DNA of 64,000 nt. Source: Acidobacteriota bacterium (lineage in GTDB: Bacteria > Acidobacteriota > UBA6911). Made by a program: the position numbers and the translations under genes. The stretch covers positions 28,926 to 92,925 of the forward strand of contig JAAYAM010000214.1 in NCBI GenBank assembly GCA_012719355.1, in the 5' to 3' direction. This document shows positions 11,907 to 20,798 of this stretch, piece by piece. How positions within the stretch are numbered: position 1 is the stretch's first letter; every line of letters starts with the position of its first letter. The notes below the pieces were generated by a model that did no database searches, was not told where the DNA came from, and saw nothing but the letters and a program-made list of their open reading frames with translations.

Positions 11907-13043
11907 TCACTCGTTTACGTGTACCACCTTTGCCGGCGGAAATCCGTTGAACCAGGTCGAAGACGCGTGACTGTAGGCGCCGATGTTTTCCGTATAGACC
12001 AGATCTCCCAGCTTCAGGTCCGGCAGCGCTTCGGCCTGAGAAATGGTGTCAAGCGCGTCGCAGGTCGGCCCGAAGACCGCGGAGATCTGTTTGGGTCCTT
12101 TCCTGAACGACTTGATCTCGTATTGGCAGTGATCGAACAGTATCCCGGAATACGTGTGGTAGATGCCGTCATTGATGTAATAGCAGGGTTTGCCGTCACG
12201 TTCCGATTTTCCGATCACCTCGGCAACAAGTGTCGCCGCGCTTCCGACCATGAATCTGCCCGGTTCGGCTAGAATTTCCAGTTCTTTCGGAAAAAGCCGG
12301 TCGAGCTCCCGCCGGAGGATTCGCGCTAATTCCCGGAAAGGCCTGACATGCGGATCATAGCGCACCGGAAATCCGCCTCCGATGTCGAGCAGCTTCAGGC
12401 TGTATCCGCGCGTCTGCGCTTCTTCCATTATTGCAGCTGAAGTCGAAAGCGCCTGGACGTAGTTTTCGAAATTGGCGCACTGGCTCCCCACATGAAACCC
12501 GAGACCCTCAACCACGAGCCCGGCATCGGAAGCCATGGCGATCAGATCCACCGCTTCGGCTGGAGAAGCGCCGAACTTGCTCGACAATTCGACCATCGAT
12601 CCCGTGTTGGGAACGCGGATCCGCAAGGCGAGTCCCGCATTGGGCGCATACCTGCGGATCTTCGTTATCTCCTCGCTGTTGTCAAACGCGACAAGCGGTT
12701 TGTACTGATCCAGCTCCTGCAGCGTGCGCCTGTCCTTGATCGGATTCGAGTAGATAACCTTGTCCCAGATGTAATTCTGGCGTTCTTCGGCCGGCAGGTC
12801 GCGGATGTTGTCGTAGACCAGGTTGAATTCGGCTATTGAAGCCACATCAAAGCTTGAGCCGATCACAAAGAGTGTTCGTATGATCGCAGGATCGGAGTTC
12901 GCCTTGACAGCATAGTAAGGGTGCACCCGTGGAAGATATCGCCTGAACTCCGCGTAGTTCCTGCGTATCGCATCATGATCGACGACAAAGATGGGCGTGC
13001 CGTGAGTGTGCGCCAGTTCTTTCAATAGCGATAATCTGATCAT
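11907..13043 (-). CDS. Group III (alanine-racemase fold) PLP decarboxylase, ornithine/arginine decarboxylase-like
   Basis: YAVKANSDP PLP-Lys motif, HVGSQ, FGPTCDALD, C-terminal YTENIGAYSHASSTWFNGF; located beside DHS-like and agmatinase genes. Confidence 0.85.
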   Translation of the reverse strand: MIRLSLLKELAHTHGTPIFVVDHDAIRRNYAEFRRYLPRVHPYYAVKANSDPAIIRTLFVIGSSFDVASIAEFNLVYDNIRDLPAEERQNYIWDKVIYSNPIKDRRTLQELDQYKPLVAFDNSEEITKIRRYAPNAGLALRIRVPNTGSMVELSSKFGASPAEAVDLIAMASDAGLVVEGLGFHVGSQCANFENYVQALSTSAAIMEEAQTRGYSLKLLDIGGGFPVRYDPHVRPFRELARILRRELDRLFPKELEILAEPGRFMVGSAATLVAEVIGKSERDGKPCYYINDGIYHTYSGILFDHCQYEIKSFRKGPKQISAVFGPTCDALDTISQAEALPDLKLGDLVYTENIGAYSHASSTWFNGFPPAKVVHVNE

Positions 13044-13052
13044 GACCTGTCG

Positions 13053-14210
13053 CTACAGCGTCTTGTTATTCTTCCAGTACTCGGTTGTGACCAGTTCCAT
13101 GATCTTCGGGAGCTTGTCATACAGGCGTTTATGTTTCCTCGGCTTTACCTTGGACATGGCGTAGTGCGCGAGGAGCGGGAACGCTACAGTCGAATCGACG
13201 TAGCAGACAACCGCATCGGGAAGCTGGGTCGGATCGACCTTGCCCCAGGTCACCGCCTCGTGCGGAGTGGCGCCTGAAAGCCCTCCGGTATCGGGCCGGG
13301 CATCGGTGAACTGGATGAAGTAATCATGCCCTTCTTCTTTCACGCGCAGCACCTCCTGGATCTGAGGTTCTGTCTGCAGCGTGAAATTCTTGGGAGATCC
13401 GCCACCGATCAGCAGCGTCCCCGTCTTCTGGCCCGAGCGCTTGGCGTCGAGCACGATGCCGGTGGTTTCATTGACGTCCCGCGACGGATTGATGCGTAAT
13501 CCGTTATCTCGCAATTCGAGGCCCGCGATGTTCATCCCGATCGTCGAATCGCCCGGAGACGGACAGTAGCATGGAACTCCTGCACGATAGGCGGCGGCGA
13601 GTACCGAGCTGTTCTCGCGTCCCGTCTGCTTCTCGAATTCTGCACAATACTTGCCCAGGAGATAGTGCAGTTCGGCCGTTCCCATCTCATGTTGGAACTC
13701 GGGCTGCATCAGCACCTGCCGCAGAACGTGGTCCGTCGCCATCAGAACATCGTTGTAATCGAGCAGGATGTCGTAGATACGGACAACCCCGAGTTTCCGG
13801 AGTTCCGGATCCGGGGAGAAAGGAGATCCACGGAACAGCGGCATGTTCATCGCGTGGTGCATGTCGTGATACAGGTTCGCCCCGGTGGAAACGATCCAGT
13901 CAATGAAGCCCGCGTTGATCAGAGGCACGATTACACCGGAACCGAGTCCGGCTGGAGTCATGGCACCTGAAAGGCTCATCCCGACCGTCACATTGGGTTT
14001 GAGCATTTTTTCAGTAAACAGCCGGCATGCTTCCTGCAGCCGTCCCGCGTTGTACGCAAGAAACGTGTTGTCGATCAGCTCCGCCAGCGGTTCCTTTCCT
14101 GTAACCGGATTCGGGAGAATTCGTTGTCCCCGCAGGAACTGCTGCTTTCCCTTGGAAAACTTGTGCGGGTATTTGCTGACAAATCTCTTGGGAAGCTTCA
14201 CTTCGCCCAT
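13053..14210 (-). CDS. Deoxyhypusine synthase-like protein (possibly a polyamine synthase)
   Basis: DHS-family text: GMSLSGAMTPAGLG, DWIVSTGANLYHD, GGGSPKNFTLQ, ATPHEAVTWGK (catalytic-Lys-like WGK), YVDSTVAFPLL. Confidence 0.88.
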   Translation of the reverse strand: MGEVKLPKRFVSKYPHKFSKGKQQFLRGQRILPNPVTGKEPLAELIDNTFLAYNAGRLQEACRLFTEKMLKPNVTVGMSLSGAMTPAGLGSGVIVPLINAGFIDWIVSTGANLYHDMHHAMNMPLFRGSPFSPDPELRKLGVVRIYDILLDYNDVLMATDHVLRQVLMQPEFQHEMGTAELHYLLGKYCAEFEKQTGRENSSVLAAAYRAGVPCYCPSPGDSTIGMNIAGLELRDNGLRINPSRDVNETTGIVLDAKRSGQKTGTLLIGGGSPKNFTLQTEPQIQEVLRVKEEGHDYFIQFTDARPDTGGLSGATPHEAVTWGKVDPTQLPDAVVCYVDSTVAFPLLAHYAMSKVKPRKHKRLYDKLPKIMELVTTEYWKNNKTL

Positions 14211-15151
14211 TGCTGTTGTCTCCTCTTATCAGTTGCCTTCTTCTTCCCAGCCAGAGCATAGGAGAAAAGCTTGTATACCAGTTTAGCCGCCAGGAAATCC
14301 GGCGCCCGGAAGCCTGGAATCGGGGCCAGTTCCACAACATCAAACACCGGCACACGCCCGGCATTGCCGAAAACGGTGCGTGCAATATCGAGCATTCGTT
14401 CCCATGATATGCCGCCCGGTTCAGGGGTCCCGACGGACGGCATGATTGACGGATCCAGGCCGTCCAGGTCAATCGTGAAAAACACCTGCTTGTTCTTCAC
14501 AAACCTGGCCAGGTCCCGCAGATACTTCCCTGACGGATCGGCCGCCTCCTCCGAGTAAACCGTCTTCACCTGAGAACAGCCGCGCAGGAATGAGGCTTCC
14601 TGGATGGAAAGATTGCGAATCCCGATCTGGAAGACCGGGCAGACATCCAAAATGCGCTTGGCGGCGCACGCGTGACTGTAAGGAGATCCCTCATACTCCT
14701 CACGCATGTCCGAGTGCGCATCGACGTGTACGGCCACAAGCGAATCAGAACCGTCAACCTTCGCCAGTCCCCGCACCACTCCGGCGGAAATCGAATGTTC
14801 CCCTCCGAGCACGCCCAGTACCTCGGGCCTCTGCGGCCCCGACAGGAGTGCGGCGACAGCCGACTCCACCGACTGGATCATCGCTTCGGGAGAGCTATGC
14901 ACAAGATTGAGCGGGAGAGTAGTATGGATACCGTACTCCATCACGGGTTCAGAATCAAACTCCCTATCGTAGAGCTCAACCTGACGGGAGGCCGCGATGA
15001 TCGCCGCCGGCCCTTCACGAGTGCCCGCGCCATAGGAAGTTGTCGCTTCATAGGGTATCGACAGTAACCATCCCCTGGAACGGTCCGGAGCAGAAATCTC
15101 ATCGGGCAGTCCCAGGAAATTCCAAGGAGTCTGGAACAGTTCGTTTGTCAT
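14198..15151 (-). CDS. speB: Agmatinase (ureohydrolase)
   Basis: GGEHS, HVDAHSDMR and TIDLDGLDPSIMPSVGTPEPGG metal-binding motifs; overlaps the DHS-like gene by 13 nt. Confidence 0.92.
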   Translation of the reverse strand: MTNELFQTPWNFLGLPDEISAPDRSRGWLLSIPYEATTSYGAGTREGPAAIIAASRQVELYDREFDSEPVMEYGIHTTLPLNLVHSSPEAMIQSVESAVAALLSGPQRPEVLGVLGGEHSISAGVVRGLAKVDGSDSLVAVHVDAHSDMREEYEGSPYSHACAAKRILDVCPVFQIGIRNLSIQEASFLRGCSQVKTVYSEEAADPSGKYLRDLARFVKNKQVFFTIDLDGLDPSIMPSVGTPEPGGISWERMLDIARTVFGNAGRVPVFDVVELAPIPGFRAPDFLAAKLVYKLFSYALAGKKKATDKRRQQQWAK

Positions 15152-15187
15152 GTCAGTGCTTGGATAACTTGGATAATTTGTATGTTG

Positions 15188-15221
15188 CAGCCCCGACGGC
15201 CCTTTACGGATCCGCCGGGGC
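15188..15221. terminator. Stem-loop downstream of ilvC (putative terminator, no clear T-run)
   Basis: AGCCCCG...CGGGGCT inverted repeat in the 118-nt gap between the ilvC stop and the agmatinase start. Confidence 0.35.
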
Positions 15222-15269
15222 TCATCAACGAAGGAGGTAAACTATTCTACGGGCGCACCCGCGCCAACG

Positions 15270-16370
15270 TCAGTTGGCAGCCCGACCTACGATCCCCTTT
15301 GTCTTTGACGAGATTTTCTTCGCAGGCTCTTTGGGACGCAAGGTGCGGGTCGCCTTTCCCGCCAGCCACATTTCCGAGTTGGCCATTGCATTCAATTCTT
15401 TTGTCAGCTGCTTCTTGTAATCCCGGCGCCCGCAGCTCTTGAGAACACGCTCAGTCTCTACACCCGAGGCCACGCTTTTGTACAGTTCGTTGAATACCGG
15501 CATCACAGCTTTCTTGAACCTAGGCTTCCAGTCAAGTGCACCGCGCTGTGCCGTGGCCGAGCAGTTGGCGTACATCCAGTCCATCCCGTTTTCCCCGACG
15601 AGCCGGATCAGGCTCTCGGTGAACTCTTCGACCGTTTCGTTGAAAGCTTCGCTGGGACTGTGGCCGCGTTTGCGCAGCACGTCATACTGCGCTTCCATCA
15701 TTCCCGCAATTGCGCCCATCAGAACTCCGCGCTCGCCGGTCAGATCACTGTAGACCTCTTTCTTGAAGGTTGTGGGGAACAGATACCCCGAACCGATCGC
15801 GATGCCGAGCGCAAGACACCTCTCGCGCGCTTTTCCCGTCGCGTCCTGTTCGACCGCAAAACTGGCGTTGATTCCCGCGCCCGACAGGAAGTTGCGACGC
15901 AGCGATGTCCCGGATCCCTTGGGAGCAACCATGACCACGTCAACGTCCTGCGGCGGAACAACACCCGTCTGATCCTTGTAGACTATTGAAAATCCGTGAG
16001 AGAAATAGAGCGTGTCACCAGGTTCCAGCCGTTCCTCGACAATGGGCCAGATCGCCCTCTGGGCTGCATCTGAAACCAGCATTTCGATGACGGTACCCCG
16101 CTCGCAAGCCTCTTCAATGCTGAACAGATCTTTGCCCGGTATCCATCCGTCCTTCCTGGCGCGGTCCCAATCCGCGGGATACTGCTTGGATTGTCCGACG
16201 ATTACTTTGAATCCGTTGTCTTTCATGTTCAAGGCCTGCGCCGGCCCCTGGACGCCGTAACCGATCACCGCGATCGTGTCGCCCTTGAGCACGCTGCGCG
16301 CCTTGGCCATAGTAAACTCTTTTCGAGTGACAACTTCTTCCTTGATGCCTCCGAAGTCAATGAGCGCCAT
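15270..16370 (-). CDS. ilvC: Ketol-acid reductoisomerase
   Basis: IAVIGYGVQGPAQALNMKDNG, VVMVAPKGSGTSLRRNF, SDLTGERGVLMG, EEFTESL; basic C-terminal tail. Confidence 0.95.
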   Translation of the reverse strand: MALIDFGGIKEEVVTRKEFTMAKARSVLKGDTIAVIGYGVQGPAQALNMKDNGFKVIVGQSKQYPADWDRARKDGWIPGKDLFSIEEACERGTVIEMLVSDAAQRAIWPIVEERLEPGDTLYFSHGFSIVYKDQTGVVPPQDVDVVMVAPKGSGTSLRRNFLSGAGINASFAVEQDATGKARERCLALGIAIGSGYLFPTTFKKEVYSDLTGERGVLMGAIAGMMEAQYDVLRKRGHSPSEAFNETVEEFTESLIRLVGENGMDWMYANCSATAQRGALDWKPRFKKAVMPVFNELYKSVASGVETERVLKSCGRRDYKKQLTKELNAMANSEMWLAGKATRTLRPKEPAKKISSKTKGIVGRAAN

Positions 16371-16428
16371 TTAATACCTTTCCTCCCTCGTTATAATGGT
16401 AGTCCTCTAAGCCAAACGCGGAATGATA

Positions 16429-16457
16429 CTTATAAGTCATTCATACGGCGTGTTCAA
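16429..16457 (-). promoter_or_regulatory. Putative sigma70 promoter for ilvC
   Basis: Minus strand TTGAAC-N17-TATAAG, about 60 nt upstream of the ilvC start. Confidence 0.5.
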
Positions 16458-16520
16458 GGCGAAAGCGCATCAGACGGGCATCAGACACTGATTTCATCAG
16501 TGCGTGAGGCTGTCCCGCGA

Positions 16521-18176
16521 CTATGACTTGGAGACTGAATCTGATTCGCCGGTGCAATCAGAGGACAGGCCGGGATTGCCATGCCTGGGACCTGCACGCA
16601 TCAATCCTCCGGTCGGTTTCGCGTGCGAGACCCCACCCTCCCACCCCAACTCAGGATCCGAGATCCTCCCGAGCGGAGCGACGATCGTGCAGTTGGTTCC
16701 GTGCCCGGGAGTACTACTGACTTCGAGTCGTCCGCCCACCAGACCAAGCCGCCCCTTGATGCTGAACAGACCGAATCCGTTCTGCGAATCCTCGGTGTCG
16801 GCTTTCCCCGGATCGAATCCGACGCCCTCATCCGTAACAACAATCTCCACGAGGTTGCCCTTCCCCTTCCGCATCGTTACCTTAGCCGTTTCGGCCCGAG
16901 CGTGTTTGACGACATTGAAAAGGAGCTCACGGGTGGCCTGGAAAAGCAGGACCCGCAGATCCTCGGCCTCAGGTTCAGCCTGCTCGTCCGCGTTTACGGT
17001 CACCGACAATCCGTGGACTGATTCCATGCGCCGGGCCAGATAATGCAGCGCCCGCGCCAGTCCCGCATCGTGGAGAACGGGCGGGCTCAATTCAAACGTG
17101 AGGGAACGGGAGCTTTCAATCGCCTTGTTCAGAATTTCATTCAGCTGAAGCGCCGATTCCCGCAGTTTCGGATCCTTGACGCCGTTCAGCAGCGAATCGG
17201 CACAGAACCTTGCTCCGACAAGGAGTTGTTGAAGATCGTCGTGTATAGCCTGCGCAAGGCGCTTCCGCTCACGTTCTTCCGCGTTCGTCAACTCAGAGGC
17301 GAGAGTGCGCAGCTGAGCTGTGCGCTGCCGCAGGTCCTGCAGCGCCACGTTCAGTTCACACCGGGTGCGCAGAGCGTTGATCCTGAACGCAAGATCACCC
17401 GCCAATTCTCTCAACAGGCGGATCCGGCTGTGTTCAAAGGCAGTGTCGGACGAATCGCATATGACGAGTGCCCCAAAGGCGCGGCCGCCAGCCTTCATCG
17501 GCAAAACTATTGTTGAGCGGCAACTACACCCGGATGGCCGCAGGCAGCACGACTCCCCTCTCGCCGCATAGAACACCCGTGCTTCAGAACCAGCCGCCTG
17601 GTCCATCTCGATTGCTCTGACACAAGCTTCCCCAGGATCGCAGGAAGCGGCACAGACAATGCAGGATTCGTCGTCGCAGCAAAACCCTACCCACGCAGAG
17701 CTGTAGCCTCCCTTAGCCACAAGGATATGGCAGACGCTCGACAAAAGCATTTCTTCTGAAGTCGCGCGCACGACAAGCTTCCGGCATTCAGCCATCAGTT
17801 CGGACGTACGGTTGAGACTCACCCCGGCAATGGCTCGGGCTATGGTGCGCGAAATTGCCCCGAGATCCTTGCGGCCGACAACAGATAACCCTGTTCCCTG
17901 AGCAAGCCCGCCCCTGCGTGTAAGACAGATGACCGGAATCTTTTGGATGAGATGAAGAGCCTGAACTGCCTTCCTTGCTTTTCTGCCCGAAAGGGGAAGA
18001 TCGAGCAATACAATATCGTATTCAGTGTTCTGCAACTGGTTCTGTGCTTCCTCCAGCCCTCGGGTACACGAGATTTCGTACGCCTGCAGAGACGCATACC
18101 TTTGCAGCCGCCTTTTCAGGACAGTGCTGCCATGCAAGCCGCTGACGAGAAGCACTCGGAGCGATCGCGTCATCAT
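16521..18176 (-). CDS. Hybrid sensor: receiver-like N-terminus, Cys-rich GAF domain, NarX/HisKA_3-type histidine kinase
   Basis: DIVLLDLPLSG receiver-like region, GAF-like central region with clustered Cys, ERKRLAQAIHDDLQQLL H-box, NGFGLFSIKGRLGLVGG G-box. Confidence 0.85.
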   Translation of the reverse strand: MMTRSLRVLLVSGLHGSTVLKRRLQRYASLQAYEISCTRGLEEAQNQLQNTEYDIVLLDLPLSGRKARKAVQALHLIQKIPVICLTRRGGLAQGTGLSVVGRKDLGAISRTIARAIAGVSLNRTSELMAECRKLVVRATSEEMLLSSVCHILVAKGGYSSAWVGFCCDDESCIVCAASCDPGEACVRAIEMDQAAGSEARVFYAARGESCCLRPSGCSCRSTIVLPMKAGGRAFGALVICDSSDTAFEHSRIRLLRELAGDLAFRINALRTRCELNVALQDLRQRTAQLRTLASELTNAEERERKRLAQAIHDDLQQLLVGARFCADSLLNGVKDPKLRESALQLNEILNKAIESSRSLTFELSPPVLHDAGLARALHYLARRMESVHGLSVTVNADEQAEPEAEDLRVLLFQATRELLFNVVKHARAETAKVTMRKGKGNLVEIVVTDEGVGFDPGKADTEDSQNGFGLFSIKGRLGLVGGRLEVSSTPGHGTNCTIVAPLGRISDPELGWEGGVSHAKPTGGLMRAGPRHGNPGLSSDCTGESDSVSKS

Positions 18177-18354
18177 TTTGGGGCTCCAAGGGAAACTGGT
18201 TCATTGTACTACCGTAGCGCCTCTCTTCTGAAGACAAAAGTATGATCAAACATCCAATTGGTGAAACACGCACGATTCGGCATTCCGGCACAATACGGGG
18301 TAACACGCATCCCTGATCTCTGTCACAATGGAGAGAGCTGGTGGAGGAAAGTGT

Positions 18355-19356
18355 ATGAAGGCATACGAAATGAAGAAGTTCGGGTTCGATGGACTGACCG
18401 TCGTCGATCATCCTGTCCCACAGCCTGCAGCCGATCAGGTGTTGGTGAAGATGCACGCATGGTCCCTCAACTATCGCGACCTGATGACGGTGACGGGGAG
18501 CTACAACCCAAGGCTGAAGATCCCGCAGGTCCCGCTGTCGGACGGCGCCGGCGAAGTCGTTGCAGTAGGGCAGGAAGTGAAAAGATTCAAACCGGGAGAC
18601 AGGGTAGCCAATACTTTTTTTGAACGATGGACTTCAGGAACCCAGACCGACGAGCATGCCAGGACGGCGCTTGGAGCGGGAAGGGATGGAGTTCTGGCTG
18701 AGTACGTCGCGCTGCATCAGGACGGACTCGTCACAATTCCGGAACACCTGGACTATGTCGAAGCCGCGACTCTCCCATGTGCGGCGTTGACGGCATGGAA
18801 TGCGGTCGTCATACAGGGGAAAGTAAAGCCCGGCGATTCAGTTCTTACTCTCGGGACAGGTGGAGTCTCCATTTTTGCGCTGCAATTCGCCCTGCTGTGT
18901 GGAGCCCGAGTCATCATAACATCGAGCAGCGACGAAAAACTCAAAAGGGCGGCCGAACTGGGCGCGCACATGATGGTCAATTACAGGAAAGTGCCGGAAT
19001 GGGGAAAACACGTCCGGGAACTCAACGGGCGCGGCGTCGACCTCGTTGTCGAGGTAGGAGGCAAGGGCACGTTCAACCAGTCGGTTGCTGCTCTGAGACG
19101 CGGGGGAACGCTCAGCCTTATCGGAGTCCTCTCGCGTGAGGGCGAGGCAAACATCGTGCCCGTCCTTATGAATGCAATCCGGGTCCAGGGTATCTTCGTA
19201 GGTTCCCGCGAAATGTTCCTTTCGATGACTGAGGCGATCACCCTTCATCGTATGCGTCCCGTGGTAGACAGGGTGTTCCGATTTGAGGAATTCCCCGAGG
19301 CATTGAAGATGATGCAAAAAGGAGGGCATTTCGGCAAAATCTGCATCATGGCGTGA
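18355..19356 (+). CDS. Zinc-type/MDR-family NAD(P)-dependent alcohol dehydrogenase
   Basis: MKAYEMKKFGFDGL..., GDRVAN, AALTAWNAVV, LGTGGVSIFALQ; GGAGGAAAGTGTATG start context at 18355. Confidence 0.88.
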   Translation: MKAYEMKKFGFDGLTVVDHPVPQPAADQVLVKMHAWSLNYRDLMTVTGSYNPRLKIPQVPLSDGAGEVVAVGQEVKRFKPGDRVANTFFERWTSGTQTDEHARTALGAGRDGVLAEYVALHQDGLVTIPEHLDYVEAATLPCAALTAWNAVVIQGKVKPGDSVLTLGTGGVSIFALQFALLCGARVIITSSSDEKLKRAAELGAHMMVNYRKVPEWGKHVRELNGRGVDLVVEVGGKGTFNQSVAALRRGGTLSLIGVLSREGEANIVPVLMNAIRVQGIFVGSREMFLSMTEAITLHRMRPVVDRVFRFEEFPEALKMMQKGGHFGKICIMA

Positions 19357-19400
19357 CAGCAGCCGGTGGCGGCGGAAAAGAAATCTGGTAAAGTACGGCG

Positions 19401-20564
19401 ATGAGCATGCCAATTTCGCGCTTCTTGATATTCGTCTCGGTCTTCTTTCTCGTAATGGGGCTGGTCAGCCTTTACATCTACATTCGCGGCCTGCAGGCAA
19501 TTCCGTCAGATTCCCGGTTTCGCGGCCTGTATACGATTGTCTTCTGGACTATCGCCGCATCATTCCTCGGCGGCCGCCTCCTTGAAAGCGCCTGGCGTTC
19601 TCCGCTCTCGGACGTGCTGGTCTGGACCGGTTCCTTCTGGATTGCGGCGATGCTCTACTTTTTTCTTGCTGCACTGCTCTTTGACGTCGTCAGAGTGGTC
19701 AACCACTTCCTTCCCTTCTATCCCTCCGCCGTCACGAATGATTATTCCAGGGCAAAGCTTATTGCTGCCGGAAGCGTCGTAACAGTCGTGGCACTGCTCC
19801 TGCTCGTTGGGCATGTGAATGCGCTTTTTCCGAGGATCAGGACTCTTGACCTGACAGTCACAGGGAAGGCCTCTGAAATGAAGGGACTCCGTATTGTCGC
19901 AGTAAGCGACATCCATCTCGGCTCCATCGTGGGACGATCGCGAGTCAACAGGATCGTTAGCATGATCAACTCCCTTGAACCCGATGTGGTACTCCTGCCG
20001 GGAGACATTGTCGATGAAGACCTTGCACCGGTCATCAGCAGAAATCTCGGAGAAGCGCTTCGCAACATAGAGTCGCGTTTTGGCGTATTCGCAGTCACCG
20101 GCAACCATGAGTACATAGGGGGAGTGGAGCCGGCGTCTGCATATCTGATGGACCACAACATCATCATGCTGCGCGACCAGACCGTCAAAGTGAACGATTC
20201 CTTTTTTCTCGTCGGCCGCGAAGACCGCTCGCTGGGACGGTTCAATGGGGGACGGCGGAAGGACCTTTCAGAACTGATGAAGGAAGTCGACTGCAAGCTT
20301 CCGGTCATCCTGATGGATCATCAGCCGTTCGGACTGTCCGAAGCGGCAAGGTATGGGATCGATCTGCAGTTGTCAGGCCATACCCATTACGGGCAGCTCT
20401 GGCCCGTCAACTACATCGTCGAACAGGTGTACGAAGTCGCCTGGGGATACAGGAAGATCGACGGGACTCATTACTATGTCTCCAACGGCGCCGGGACCTG
20501 GGGTCCGCCGGTGCGGCTGGGAAATCGTCCCGAGATCGTTCAGATCCGCCTCCGCCTCGAATGA
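19401..20564 (+). CDS. Membrane-anchored calcineurin-like metallophosphoesterase
   Basis: Several N-terminal TM segments followed by SDIHLGSIVG, PGDIVDED, TGNHEY, MDHQP, LSGHTHYGQ. Confidence 0.92.
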   Translation: MSMPISRFLIFVSVFFLVMGLVSLYIYIRGLQAIPSDSRFRGLYTIVFWTIAASFLGGRLLESAWRSPLSDVLVWTGSFWIAAMLYFFLAALLFDVVRVVNHFLPFYPSAVTNDYSRAKLIAAGSVVTVVALLLLVGHVNALFPRIRTLDLTVTGKASEMKGLRIVAVSDIHLGSIVGRSRVNRIVSMINSLEPDVVLLPGDIVDEDLAPVISRNLGEALRNIESRFGVFAVTGNHEYIGGVEPASAYLMDHNIIMLRDQTVKVNDSFFLVGREDRSLGRFNGGRRKDLSELMKEVDCKLPVILMDHQPFGLSEAARYGIDLQLSGHTHYGQLWPVNYIVEQVYEVAWGYRKIDGTHYYVSNGAGTWGPPVRLGNRPEIVQIRLRLE

Positions 20565-20638
20565 GTATCCTGGAAGAGAAATTCTGTTTACATCATGAAA
20601 ACGATATGGCAATGTTACGTATCTTGGTATAAGGAAAC

Positions 20639-20710
20639 ATGGCTCAGCGCACCATAACCCATATCGGCATCGCCATTATTATCATCACCGGGGTATCGCC
20701 CGGCGGGTAA
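20639..20710 (+). CDS. Ile-rich leader peptide (MAQRTITHIGIAIIIITGVSPGG) of a cimA attenuator
   Basis: Short ORF with AAGGAAAC ribosome-binding context, 7 Ile codons in 23 including four consecutive, immediately upstream of a terminator hairpin and cimA. Confidence 0.8.
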   Translation: MAQRTITHIGIAIIIITGVSPGG

Positions 20711-20735
20711 AGGCTTGCAATGGTGCATGCACCGA

Positions 20736-20769
20736 GCCCTCATCCGCCAGGCGGGTGAGGGCTTTTTTT
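20736..20769 (+). terminator. Intrinsic terminator/attenuator upstream of cimA
   Basis: GCCCTCATCCGCC-A-GGCGGGTGAGGGC stem (one G-U) followed by TTTTTTT; the 5' arm can alternatively pair with GGCGGGT at 20702-20708. Confidence 0.85.
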
Positions 20770-20798
20770 GTTAGAGAAGCTGATAACGGAGAGCTCGC

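Noticed and set aside
16371-16520. Search for a branched-chain amino acid attenuator upstream of ilvC
   Set aside because: No leader peptide with BCAA codons or terminator found; only a sigma70-like promoter is visible.
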